Assembly (NCBI GenBank): GCA_949287985.1
Contig: CASEIN010000065.1
Span: 62,001-126,000 of the forward strand
From: Mucispirillum schaedleri
GTDB taxonomy: Bacteria; Chrysiogenota; Deferribacteres; Deferribacterales; Mucispirillaceae
Reading direction: 5' to 3'
DNA: 64,000 nt
Of the stretch, positions 35,955 to 44,656 are shown piece by piece. The notes beneath the pieces were generated by a model. The model worked only from the letters and a program-made list of their open reading frames with translations, was not told where the DNA came from and searched no databases. Made by a program: the position numbers and the translations under genes. Within the stretch, counting starts at the first letter, position 1. The number at the start of each line of letters is the position of its first letter.

Positions 35955-36545
35955 ATGAAAACAATTTACTTTATTCGCCATGGAAAAACTAAATATAATG
36001 TGGAGGGCAGGTTTGTAGGCTCTACTGATTTGCCACTAACAAGTGCAGGCAGGCAGGAAATTTATGATTTATGGCATGATAGAAGTAAACATATTGATAA
36101 AGAAGTTATATATTCAAGCCCTATGAAAAGGTGTATAGAAACAGCTCATATTATTTTCCCAGACGAACATTTAGAGATTATAAAAAATATGCGTGAAATG
36201 AATTTTGGTGTTTTTGAAGGAAAAACCCATGATGAATTAATGGATATGCGGGCATATAGAAATTTCCGTGCAACAAGTGGCAAGGAAAAAATACCACATG
36301 GGGAAAGTGGGATAGAATTTGGCATGCGTGTTTTAAAAGGTTTTTTTGAAATGATAGGTCATATGAATAAAAATAGTTATGAAACAGCAGCTCTTATATG
36401 CCATGGTGGAGTGATTATGGCAATATTTTCTATGCTTTGCGAAGAAAGTGATGATATATATTATTACCATAGAGATAACGGGCAAGGCTATAAAGCCCAT
36501 TATGATGAACATAGGAAAGAACTTATTATTATAGAAAAATTATAG
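35955..36545 (+). CDS. cobC: Alpha-ribazole phosphatase, histidine phosphatase family
   Basis: The 196-residue phosphoglycerate-mutase-like phosphatase has FIRHGKTKYNVEGRFVGSTDLPLT with catalytic RHG, EVIYSSPMKRCIETAHII, MNFGVFEGKTHDEL with the acid, and ALICHGGVIM with the second His. It dephosphorylates alpha-ribazole-5'-phosphate or adenosylcobalamin-5'-phosphate. Its place among cobU, cobS and cobT supports CobC rather than a general phosphatase. Confidence 0.9.
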   Translation: MKTIYFIRHGKTKYNVEGRFVGSTDLPLTSAGRQEIYDLWHDRSKHIDKEVIYSSPMKRCIETAHIIFPDEHLEIIKNMREMNFGVFEGKTHDELMDMRAYRNFRATSGKEKIPHGESGIEFGMRVLKGFFEMIGHMNKNSYETAALICHGGVIMAIFSMLCEESDDIYYYHRDNGQGYKAHYDEHRKELIIIEKL

Positions 36546-36559
36546 CTTGAGGCAGTATT

Positions 36560-37537
36560 ATGAAAATAGGATTTATGCTGATAATTGCATTTATTTTAGA
36601 TTTAATATTTAAAGACCCTAAAAATATTCCACACCCTGTTGTATATATTGGTAAAACCATTAAATATGGTGAGATTTTCTTAAGAAAAATCTTTCGAAAA
36701 GGTGCAGTTGCTGAAACTATTGCAGGTGTTATTTTAACACTTTTTGTTGTTATTATTTCTTTTATTATCCCATATATTGTTCTTAGTATTTTTTACAGCA
36801 TACATATGGTGCTAGGTATTATTGTGGAAGTATTTTTATGTTTTCAAATACTTGCCCTTGGTTCCTTAAAAGAAGCTGCCATGAAAGTTTATGGAGAATT
36901 ATATACTGGTAATATAGAAAACGCAAAAGAAAAACTTAGCCATATAGTTGGCAGAGATACTGCTAATATGAACGAAAAAGATGTGGTTAAAGCAACAGTA
37001 GAATCAGTTTCAGAAAATACAAATGACGGTGTTGTAGCACCACTTTTTTACATGATAATAGGTGGGGCAAGTTTTGGTATGCTTTATAAAGCAGTAAATA
37101 CTCTTGATTCTATGATAGGCTATAAAAATAAAAAATATGAATACTTTGGAAAAGTTGCTGCTAGGCTTGATGATGTGCTAAATATTATCCCTGCACGTAT
37201 TACTGGGTTTTTATATGTGGCAGCAGCATTTTTATCAGGCTTTAATTATAAAAATGCATATAAAATTTTACTAAGAGACAGGTGGAACCATTCAAGCCCA
37301 AACAGTGGCTACCCAGAATCAGCAGCAGCTGGTGCCTTAGATATTCAGCTTGGCGGTCCTGCATCATATTTTGGTGAGATGGTTGATAAACAGTATATAG
37401 GTGATGATACAAAAGAGCCAAATATGGAAGATATACCAAAAGTATGTATGCTTATGACTATTGTATCAGTTTTAGCACTTGTTCTGCTTATATTAGCAAA
37501 ATTTGCTATTTTAACAATAGTAAACCATGGCATATAG
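36560..37537 (+). CDS. cbiB: Adenosylcobinamide-phosphate synthase CbiB
   Basis: The 325-residue membrane protein attaches aminopropanol phosphate to adenosylcobyric acid. It has DLIFKDPKNIPHPVVYIGK at the N terminus, IVGRDTANMNEKDVVKATVESVSENTNDGVVAPLFY and RDRWNHSSPNSGYPESAAAGALDIQLGG, all family signatures. About four to five membrane helices are visible. CTTGAGG lies just upstream. The 3' end overlaps the next gene by 11 bp if that gene starts at 37527. Confidence 0.95.
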   Translation: MKIGFMLIIAFILDLIFKDPKNIPHPVVYIGKTIKYGEIFLRKIFRKGAVAETIAGVILTLFVVIISFIIPYIVLSIFYSIHMVLGIIVEVFLCFQILALGSLKEAAMKVYGELYTGNIENAKEKLSHIVGRDTANMNEKDVVKATVESVSENTNDGVVAPLFYMIIGGASFGMLYKAVNTLDSMIGYKNKKYEYFGKVAARLDDVLNIIPARITGFLYVAAAFLSGFNYKNAYKILLRDRWNHSSPNSGYPESAAAGALDIQLGGPASYFGEMVDKQYIGDDTKEPNMEDIPKVCMLMTIVSVLALVLLILAKFAILTIVNHGI

Positions 37538-38582
37538 CATGAAAGAGTATTCTCACGGTGGGGATATATACTCCCATTATGAAAAATATGGTGTATACCC
37601 AGTTGATTTTTCAAGCAGTTTAAACCCACTTATTGCACCTATTGAAGTTAGTAATGCTTTCATATCATCATATGCAAAAAGTTTTGCTTATCCCCCACAT
37701 GATTACAAATTATTACGGCAAAAACTGGCAGAAAAAGAAAATATAGCAATTGAAAACATAATATTATCAAATGGTGCAAGTGAGATAATATATTTTATAC
37801 CCTATGCTTTTAATAAAGCAAATGCACTGATAAATGCTCCAGCATTTAGCGAATATGAAAAATCGCTCCATAATAAAAATATAGATTATTACTATTTAAA
37901 AATAGAAAATCAATTTAAAGTGAAAAAAGATATTATAGATTATGTAAAAAAAGACAGCATAATATATCTTACAAACCCAGATAACCCTGTGGGAAATATA
38001 ATAGATGAAAATATATTATATAGTATATTAGAAAAATCAGCCCAATGTGGCAGTATTGTTGTGCTTGATGAATGTTTTATTGATTTAACTTATAATGGCA
38101 AATCATATGTATCACTTATTAAAAAATATGATAATCTTATAATAATAAAAGCTTTTACAAAAACATATGCTTTTGCAGGGCTTAGGCTTGGATACTGCAT
38201 AAGCAGTAAAAAAAATATTGAAATATTAGAAGAATACCTTCCCCCATGGAATATTTCAATGTCTGCTTATATGTGTGGCATAGCAGCTTTAAAAGACAGC
38301 ACATTTTTAGAAAACTCTATTTCCTATATTGAAAAAGAAAAAGAGTATTTATTATATAATCTTAAAGATTTTGGGTTTTTAATATACGGTTCACAGGCAA
38401 ATTATGTATTTTTTTACTGTGATGAACATAATTTAAAAGAAAAGCTATTAGAAAAACACATATTAATAAGGGACTGTAGTAATTACAAAGGCTTATCAAA
38501 AGGCTATTTTCGTGTGGCTGTAAAAAAACATGATGATAATGAAAAATTAATCAATGCTTTCAAGGATATATTAAATGGCTAA
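37527..38582 (+). CDS. cobD: Threonine-phosphate decarboxylase CobD
   Basis: The 351-residue PLP enzyme makes (R)-1-amino-2-propanol phosphate from L-threonine phosphate. SHGGDIYSHYEKYG and DFSSSLNPL at the N terminus are typical for CobD among class I/II aminotransferase relatives. YLTNPDNPVGNI, VLDECFIDLTY and IIKAFTKTYAFAGLRLGY (PLP Lys) form the active site. ATG 37539 is an alternative start two bases after the cbiB stop. A threonine kinase for its substrate (PduX type) is not seen in the window. Confidence 0.92.
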   Translation: MAYSMKEYSHGGDIYSHYEKYGVYPVDFSSSLNPLIAPIEVSNAFISSYAKSFAYPPHDYKLLRQKLAEKENIAIENIILSNGASEIIYFIPYAFNKANALINAPAFSEYEKSLHNKNIDYYYLKIENQFKVKKDIIDYVKKDSIIYLTNPDNPVGNIIDENILYSILEKSAQCGSIVVLDECFIDLTYNGKSYVSLIKKYDNLIIIKAFTKTYAFAGLRLGYCISSKKNIEILEEYLPPWNISMSAYMCGIAALKDSTFLENSISYIEKEKEYLLYNLKDFGFLIYGSQANYVFFYCDEHNLKEKLLEKHILIRDCSNYKGLSKGYFRVAVKKHDDNEKLINAFKDILNG

Positions 38583-40065
38583 AAGTATCATGGTGCAGGG
38601 AACAGCTTCTAATGCTGGTAAAAGTTTAATAGCAGCAGGATTATGCAGAATATTTGCAAATTCTGGCTATAAGGTGGCACCTTTTAAATCACAAAATATG
38701 GCACTAAATTCTTATATAACTCATGACGGTTTAGAGCTTGGCAGAGCTCAAGCTGTGCAGGCAGAATGCGCAAAAGTTCATGCTGATGTTAGGTTTAACC
38801 CAATACTTTTAAAACCAACAGGGAACAAAACATCGCAGGTAATTATTCAAGGCGAAGTTTACGGCAATATGACAGCACAAGAATATTATAAAGAAAAACA
38901 TAAGTTTTTAAAAAACATAAAAGAAAGCTATGAAAGTTTATCACAAGAATATGATATTATAGTAATAGAAGGGGCAGGAAGCCCTGCTGAAATAAACTTA
39001 AATAAAAATGATTTTGTAAATATGGGTATGGCAGAAATGGCTTCAGCTCCAGTATTGCTTGTTGGCGATATTGACAGAGGTGGCGTATTTGCAAGCCTTT
39101 ATGGAACTACTGCACTGCTTCCAGATTATAAAAATTATTTCAAAGGCTTTATAATAAATAAATTCCGTGGGGATAAAAGTATACTTGAGCCTGGGCTATA
39201 TCAAATTGAAGAATTAACAGGCATAAGTGTTTTAGGTGTTATGCCTTATGAAAGGTTTTTAATAGATGAAGAAGACAGCTTAAGCTCATCATTTGATAAT
39301 TACAGCAAAAAAACTATTGATATTGCAGTTATCAGACTTCCTCAAATTTCAAATTTTACAGATTTTAGTGTATTTGAGCATTATGATGATGTATCTATCC
39401 GTTATATAAAAGGCGTATCAGATTTTGGCGAGCCAGATTTACTTATTATCCCCGGCACAAAAAATACTATTTCAGATATGCGTTATTTAAGAAGTTCAGG
39501 TCTTATAAGCAAAATAATAAAACATTCTGAAAGCGGCAAAGGTATAATTGGAGTATGTGGTGGTTATCAAATGCTGTGTGATAGTCTTTATGACCCACAT
39601 GGAGTAGAATCTGATGGCAAAGAAATTGGGCTTGGGCTAATAAATGCTGAAACCATATTTGAAAAAGAGAAAGTGCGAACTCAAGTGCATGGCACATTTA
39701 ACAATATATCTGGTTATTTTTCCTTTTTAAATGGAGCAAAATTTGAAGGCTATGAAATACACATGGGGCAGACTAATTCTATACTTGAAAATATATCTGT
39801 AATAATAGATAATAATAATGTAAATAAAAAAGACGGGCTTGCCTGTAATAATATACTTGGCACATATATCCACGGTGTATTTGACAGCGGGGAAGTATCA
39901 AAAGCAATAGTAGATAAATTAAGGCAGGAAAAAGGTCTTGAAAATAGTGATAATATGGCTGATATAAAGCTTTTAAAAGAGCAGGAATATGAAAAATTAG
40001 CCTATATTATGCAGGAAAATATAAATATGAAAAAAGTATATGAGATACTTGAAAAAGGGGTGTAG
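38575..40065 (+). CDS. cbiP: Cobyric acid synthase CbiP
   Basis: The 496-residue glutamine- and ATP-dependent amidase acts on side chains b, d, e and g. The N-terminal domain has VQGTASNAGKSLIAAGLCRIF (P-loop), FKSQNMALNS and EGAGSPAEINLNKNDFVNMGMA. The C-terminal amidotransferase domain has IPGTKNTISDM, GIIGVCGGYQML (catalytic Cys) and GTYIHGVFDS (His). It overlaps cobD by eight bases. Confidence 0.96.
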   Translation: MAKSIMVQGTASNAGKSLIAAGLCRIFANSGYKVAPFKSQNMALNSYITHDGLELGRAQAVQAECAKVHADVRFNPILLKPTGNKTSQVIIQGEVYGNMTAQEYYKEKHKFLKNIKESYESLSQEYDIIVIEGAGSPAEINLNKNDFVNMGMAEMASAPVLLVGDIDRGGVFASLYGTTALLPDYKNYFKGFIINKFRGDKSILEPGLYQIEELTGISVLGVMPYERFLIDEEDSLSSSFDNYSKKTIDIAVIRLPQISNFTDFSVFEHYDDVSIRYIKGVSDFGEPDLLIIPGTKNTISDMRYLRSSGLISKIIKHSESGKGIIGVCGGYQMLCDSLYDPHGVESDGKEIGLGLINAETIFEKEKVRTQVHGTFNNISGYFSFLNGAKFEGYEIHMGQTNSILENISVIIDNNNVNKKDGLACNNILGTYIHGVFDSGEVSKAIVDKLRQEKGLENSDNMADIKLLKEQEYEKLAYIMQENINMKKVYEILEKGV

Positions 40066-40067
40066 TT

Positions 40068-40601
40068 ATGGCAAAAGATAAAGGTTTAATCCATATATAC
40101 TGTGGTGAAAATAAAGGTAAAACAACAGCTTGTGTGGGGCAAGCTGTGCGTGCATTTGGTTCTGGCTTTAAAGTGATATTTTGTCAGTTTTTAAAAACAT
40201 CACCTAGTGGAGAATTAAAAAGCTTGGAACAGCTTGGCATAAATTCATACCGTATTACAAAACCAAAAGGCTTTACCTGGGAAATGAATGAAGAAGAATT
40301 AAAAATATTAAAAGAAGAACACAATAAACTTTTTAAAGAGGTAACATCTTTAGTAGAAGGTGATGGAGATAAAACACTGCTTGTTTTAGATGAACTTGTG
40401 GGAGCATATGTTGGCGGTCATATTGATAAAGATATGGTTATGGAGTTTTTAAATAATAAGCCAAAAAATTTAGAAGTAGTGCTAACTGGCAGAAACCCAA
40501 GTGATGAGTTAGTAGAGATTGCAGATTATATTACAGAAATGAAGAAAATAAAACACCCTATGGATAAAGGGATAAATGCTAGAAAAGGTATAGAAATGTA
40601 A
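40068..40601 (+). CDS. cobO: Cob(I)yrinic acid a,c-diamide adenosyltransferase
   Basis: The 177-residue CobA/CobO/BtuR-type adenosyltransferase has IHIYCGENKGKTTACVGQAVRAFG, an inverted P-loop for ATP, FCQFLKTSPSGEL, LLVLDELVGAY and LTGRNPSDELVEIADYITEMKKIKHP. It adds the upper adenosyl ligand. It starts two bases after the cbiP stop and belongs to the same operon. Confidence 0.95.
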   Translation: MAKDKGLIHIYCGENKGKTTACVGQAVRAFGSGFKVIFCQFLKTSPSGELKSLEQLGINSYRITKPKGFTWEMNEEELKILKEEHNKLFKEVTSLVEGDGDKTLLVLDELVGAYVGGHIDKDMVMEFLNNKPKNLEVVLTGRNPSDELVEIADYITEMKKIKHPMDKGINARKGIEM

Positions 40602-40610
40602 GGGGAGCAT

Positions 40611-41237
40611 ATGGGCGAAATTATTAAACCTATGGATATTGAAAAGGAAAGCTTTAGAATAATAAGTGAAGAGTTAGGGGAAACTAATTTAGGTGAAAAA
40701 GAACTTTTAGTTTTAAAACGAGTAATCCATACTACTGCTGATTTTGAATATAAAAATAACTTAAAATTTAACCATAATCCAGTGGAAAAGGGTATAGAGC
40801 TTTTAAAAAATGGCTGCGTTATTGTAACAGATACTACAATGGCTTTATCAGGTATTAGTAAACCTGCACTTAAAAAAGGTGGCAATGATGCATATTGCTT
40901 TATTTCAGATGATGATGTTATAAGTGAAGCAAAAGAAAGAGGCATAACAAGAGCTCAAGTTGCTATGGAAAAAGCTGCTAAAATTAATAAACCATTAATT
41001 ATTGCAGTAGGTAATGCACCGACAGCTTTAATTAAGCTTGATGAACTTATGAAAGAAAATAAAATAAAGCCAGAATTGATTATTGCATGTCCTGTAGGGT
41101 TTGTAAATGTGGTGGAAAGCAAGGAACTTATATTAAACCATAATATTGCTTCAATTGTAGCAAAGGGCAGAAAGGGTGGCTCTAATGTGGCAGCAGCAAT
41201 TATTAATGCTATGCTTTACCAGGCATTTGAAAGGTAG
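40611..41237 (+). CDS. cbiC: Cobalt-precorrin-8 methylmutase CbiC
   Basis: The 208-residue enzyme moves the C11 methyl to C12 to give cobyrinate. The N-terminal IKPMDIEKESFRIISEELGE, VIHTTADFEY (catalytic His), DTTMALSGIS, AVGNAPTALIKLDEL and ACPVGFVNVVESKEL are all CobH/CbiC hallmarks. AGGGGAGC precedes the ATG. It is late in the operon, although it acts before cbiA. Confidence 0.96.
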   Translation: MGEIIKPMDIEKESFRIISEELGETNLGEKELLVLKRVIHTTADFEYKNNLKFNHNPVEKGIELLKNGCVIVTDTTMALSGISKPALKKGGNDAYCFISDDDVISEAKERGITRAQVAMEKAAKINKPLIIAVGNAPTALIKLDELMKENKIKPELIIACPVGFVNVVESKELILNHNIASIVAKGRKGGSNVAAAIINAMLYQAFER

Positions 41238-41240
41238 AAT

Positions 41241-42320
41241 ATGGAAGAATTAAAGAAAATAATAGAAAATATAAAAGGTGCAGATGAAAATGCATTAAAA
41301 CAGGCAGTTGAAAGGCAGAATAATCTATTAAAACCAAAGGGCAGTTTAGGTGCATTAGAAGAAATAAGCATAAAACTTGCAGGCATTACTGGTAAAATAA
41401 ATAACAGAGCAGATAAACGTATACTTTTTCTTTTTGGTGCAGATAATGGCGTATATGATGAAGGGGTGGCTGCTACTCCACAATATTTTACAAAATTATT
41501 AATTAAAAGTTATGCTGATAATATTGGCACTGGAATAAATGTTATTACTAAAAGCTGTAATACAGATTTAAAACTTATAGATATGGGCATAAAAGACGGT
41601 GTAATCCATGAAAATATTGATAACCGTAATTTGATGATTAATGGCACAAATAATTTTGCCATTGAAAAAGCTATTCCCTATAATATTGTTATAGAAGCTG
41701 TAAAAACAGGTATAGAGTATGCAAAATATGCTAAAGATAATGGTTATAATGTTGTAGGTAACGGCGAAATTGGTATGGCGAATACAACAACTGCCTCGTC
41801 CTGTATTATGGCATTAGTTAAAAGCAGTAACAAAAAACTTGTGGGCAGAGGGGCAGGCTTAACTGATAACCAGTTTGAGAAAAAACGTGAAGTCATAAGA
41901 AAAGCTATTACAAAATATAACCTTTTCCATGTTGAACCTTTTGAAATATTATCGTGTGTTGGGGGGCTTGATATTGCAGCTATGACAGGGTTATACTTAG
42001 GCGCTGCTTATTACAGACTGCCGATAGTAATAGACGGGCTTATTTCTATTTCAGCAGCTTTAATGGCATATCACATAAAAAATGAAGTAAAAGATTTTAT
42101 GTTTACATCTCATCATTCAGAAGAGCCGGCATATTTAAGGGCAGTAAATGCTTTAGGGTTAGAGCCTATGCTTAATTTACATATGAGACTTGGCGAAGGC
42201 AGTGGCTGCCCTATTGCTATGCAGATAATAGAAAATGCATGCCATATTATGAATAATATGCAGACATTTCAAGATATTAATTTAGAAGATGAATATAGAA
42301 AAGATATTATAATGAAATAA
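41241..42320 (+). CDS. cobT: Nicotinate-nucleotide-dimethylbenzimidazole phosphoribosyltransferase CobT
   Basis: The 359-residue enzyme activates the lower ligand base to alpha-ribazole phosphate. NNLLKPKGSLGALEEISIKLAGI, FLFGADNGVYDEGVAATP, GNGEIGMANTTTAS and the C-terminal LHMRLGEGSGCPIAMQIIENA (catalytic Glu region) are clear. A GGGGGG run at 41961-41966 codes for part of CVGGLDIAA. It is the last gene of the cluster. The base it uses must come from elsewhere, because no bluB or bza genes are seen here. Confidence 0.95.
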   Translation: MEELKKIIENIKGADENALKQAVERQNNLLKPKGSLGALEEISIKLAGITGKINNRADKRILFLFGADNGVYDEGVAATPQYFTKLLIKSYADNIGTGINVITKSCNTDLKLIDMGIKDGVIHENIDNRNLMINGTNNFAIEKAIPYNIVIEAVKTGIEYAKYAKDNGYNVVGNGEIGMANTTTASSCIMALVKSSNKKLVGRGAGLTDNQFEKKREVIRKAITKYNLFHVEPFEILSCVGGLDIAAMTGLYLGAAYYRLPIVIDGLISISAALMAYHIKNEVKDFMFTSHHSEEPAYLRAVNALGLEPMLNLHMRLGEGSGCPIAMQIIENACHIMNNMQTFQDINLEDEYRKDIIMK

Positions 42321-42340
42321 GGGGGAATATATACTCCCTA
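42321..42340 (+). terminator. Weak hairpin after the cobalamin operon
   Basis: AGGG and CCCT flank an AT loop directly after the cobT stop, followed by the T-rich stretch ATTTATTT. The short stem makes this a doubtful terminator. Confidence 0.35.
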
Positions 42341-42482
42341 TTTATTTAATATGCTGTATTCAAGAGTAGTAGGCTCATTTGTAATAATATTTGCTGTAAA
42401 AGTGAGCGGTGCATTTCCAGATTTATTAAGATAAAAATTTATGCTGTGGTTTTTATCTACAATATTTGTAAATAAGATAATA
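42338..42482 (-). pseudogene. Possible 3' fragment of a lost minus-strand gene
   Basis: Reading the minus strand from an upstream stop to TAG at 42338-42340 gives about 50 open codons with a protein-like tail (INFYLNKSGNAPLTFTANII, then TNEPTTLEYSILNK). No start codon or ribosome-binding site is visible. It would be the C terminus of a beta-rich protein cut off when the polysaccharide locus was joined to the B12 operon. It could equally be chance. Confidence 0.25.
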
Positions 42483-42565
42483 TGAAAATCTCTACAATTT
42501 TAGTGGATATTTATATAACATATTGTTAAATAATTATATTTTACTGGTTATTTATATTCATAAAT

Positions 42566-42594
42566 TTGTATTGCATAAACTAGTTTTTTATGTT
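42566..42594 (+). promoter_or_regulatory. Candidate promoter of the polysaccharide locus
   Basis: TTGTAT (42566-42571), a 17-bp spacer and TATGTT (42589-42594), about 39 bp before the Wzm start. The surrounding 290 bp is AT-rich with no other gene. Confidence 0.4.
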
Positions 42595-42633
42595 AGTTTT
42601 TGGTAACAATTTATATAAGTATAGTGGATATTT

Positions 42634-43413
42634 ATGCATAATTTTATTGGGACATACAGGCTGATTTTGCAGTTAATCAAAAAGGATTTTAAGCAGCGTT
42701 TTGTTGGCTCTTATTTAGGATTTTGGTGGGCATTTATTCAGCCTGTTATTACTATATGTATATTTTGGTTTGTATTTCAAGTTGGTTTTAAATCTCAACC
42801 TGTAGAGAATGTTCCTTTTGTTTTATGGCTTGTAACAGGTATGCTGCCGTGGTTTTTCATATCAGAATCAGTGGCAGGTGGAACATACTCAATAATGGAA
42901 AACTCCCATTTAGTAAAGAAGATTGTATTTAAAGTAAGCATACTACCTATTGTTAAAATATTATCTGCACTGGTAGTGCATATATTTTTCATGATTGTCC
43001 TTTTATGTATTTATTTATATTATAATATTTATCCAAATATATACTGGCTGCAGTTATTTTACTATATTGGTGCAAGTATTATTATTGTAACAGCAGTAAC
43101 TTATATAAATTCAGCAATTGTAATATTTTTTAGAGATTTAGGTGCTATTATTGGTGTATTGCTGCAAATTGGTTTTTGGATAACACCTATTTTTTGGAAT
43201 ATTAATATGATTCCTGAAAAATATATTACTTTAATTAAATTGAACCCTGCTTATTATATAATCGAAGGTTACAGAGGTTCTTTAATATATAATACGCCAT
43301 TTTATAGTGATTTTTGGAATATGGTATATTTTTGGTGCGTAACTATTGCACTTTCTATTTTAGGTATAGTCATTTTTAAAAAATTAAAGCCTCATTTTGC
43401 TGATGTGCTGTAG
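42634..43413 (+). CDS. wzm: Polysaccharide ABC transporter permease (Wzm type)
   Basis: The 259-residue ABC-2-type permease has about six membrane helices. It has the family opening LILQLIKKDFKQRFVGSYLGFWWAFIQP and INSAIVIFFRDLGAIIGVLLQIGFWITPIFWNINMIPEK, found in O-antigen, teichoic acid and capsule exporters. It forms the membrane channel for the ATPase encoded next. The Shine-Dalgarno is weak. Its position opens the polysaccharide locus and shows that export is ABC-dependent, so chains are completed in the cytoplasm before transfer. Confidence 0.94.
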   Translation: MHNFIGTYRLILQLIKKDFKQRFVGSYLGFWWAFIQPVITICIFWFVFQVGFKSQPVENVPFVLWLVTGMLPWFFISESVAGGTYSIMENSHLVKKIVFKVSILPIVKILSALVVHIFFMIVLLCIYLYYNIYPNIYWLQLFYYIGASIIIVTAVTYINSAIVIFFRDLGAIIGVLLQIGFWITPIFWNINMIPEKYITLIKLNPAYYIIEGYRGSLIYNTPFYSDFWNMVYFWCVTIALSILGIVIFKKLKPHFADVL

Positions 43414-43423
43414 TGGTGTTTAT

Positions 43424-44653
43424 ATGGAACAAGATATCATTATTTCAATAAAAAATTTATCAAAGGCGTATAAATTATATAACTCTCCAAAGGACAGGTT
43501 AAAAGAGGCATTATTTCCATTTTTAAAGCCAAGGCATACAGATTATTATGCATTAAATAATGTATCCCTTAATATTAAAAAGGGCGAAACAATAGGCATA
43601 ATAGGTAAAAATGGTTCTGGAAAATCAACTTTATTAAAAATAATCACAGGTGTTTTAACTCCAACAAGTGGGGAAGTAAAAGTTAATGGCAAAATAGCTG
43701 CTCTTTTAGAATTAGGTGCAGGTTTTAACCCAGAGATGACAGGTATTGAAAATGTATATATGAATGGTATAATTATGGGTTATACCGAAGAAGAAATGGA
43801 TAAACGTATTGATAAGATTATAGAGTTTGCAGATATTGGTGAATATGTATATCAGCCTGTAAAAATGTATTCTTCTGGTATGTTTGCCCGTCTGGCTTTT
43901 GCAGTTGCAATAAATGTAGAACCTGATATATTAATTGTAGATGAGGCATTATCTGTTGGTGATATGCGTTTTCAAATAAAATGTATGGACCACATGAAAA
44001 AAATGATGGATAGTGGCACAACTGTTTTGTTTGTAACTCATGATATTAATGCAGTTAGAAGATTTTGCAGCCGTGCTGTTTGGATAAATGAAGGCTCATT
44101 TACAAAAGAAGGCGATGTAAATATGGTTGCAGATGCATATCTTGATTATTTAAAGCTTGGTGAGTTTGCTTTTGAAGAAAATGTAGAGCAGAATGAACAT
44201 ACAGATAGTGATAAAGACTTGCCAGCTTTTGTTCATAGTGATACAATAGCAGATATTGTTGGTTTTCATATATATAATCAACATGGCAGCCTTACAAATG
44301 ATATCATGTATGATGAGCCTGTTACTATTGAAGTAATTTATGATGTTTTTGATGAAAATATTGAATCTCCAGTGCTTGGCATTGCTTTAAGAAGTATTGA
44401 CCATGATTATATTTGTGGAATAAATACACTGCTTGACAAGGTGGAAATTCCATGGAAGTATGGTAGAAATAGGTTTCATGTAAAATTTATACATGGTATT
44501 TTAGCAACAGGTGGAAAATATTATTTTGATGCAGCATTATTTGATAAAACTGCAACTGTTTCATTTCCATATAAAGCAATGGTTAGTTTTGTAACAGTAT
44601 CATCTTCCTATGTTGGTGAAGGTAGATATATTATACCGCATAAATGGAGCTAG
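43424..44653 (+). CDS. wzt: Polysaccharide ABC transporter ATPase with glycan-binding C terminus (Wzt type)
   Basis: In this 409-residue protein, residues 1-245 are the ABC ATPase: Walker A GIIGKNGSGKSTLLKI, MYSSGMFARLAFAVA signature, DILIVDEALSVGD Walker B and FVTHDINAV switch. Residues 265-409 form a Wzt_C-like beta-sandwich (IADIVGFHIYN, VTIEVIYDVF, GRNRFHVKFI, YYFDAALF), which in E. coli O8/O9a binds the modified non-reducing end of the chain as an export licence. ATG 43424 follows the wzm stop by 10 bp; ATG 43397 would overlap it. Confidence 0.94.
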   Translation: MEQDIIISIKNLSKAYKLYNSPKDRLKEALFPFLKPRHTDYYALNNVSLNIKKGETIGIIGKNGSGKSTLLKIITGVLTPTSGEVKVNGKIAALLELGAGFNPEMTGIENVYMNGIIMGYTEEEMDKRIDKIIEFADIGEYVYQPVKMYSSGMFARLAFAVAINVEPDILIVDEALSVGDMRFQIKCMDHMKKMMDSGTTVLFVTHDINAVRRFCSRAVWINEGSFTKEGDVNMVADAYLDYLKLGEFAFEENVEQNEHTDSDKDLPAFVHSDTIADIVGFHIYNQHGSLTNDIMYDEPVTIEVIYDVFDENIESPVLGIALRSIDHDYICGINTLLDKVEIPWKYGRNRFHVKFIHGILATGGKYYFDAALFDKTATVSFPYKAMVSFVTVSSSYVGEGRYIIPHKWS

Positions 44654-44656
44654 ATA

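Noticed and set aside
41961-41966. G6 run in cobT as a fourth phase-variation tract
   Set aside because: Six G is short for slipped-strand switching, and a B12 enzyme is an unlikely contingency target; the run codes for conserved glycines (CVGGLD).
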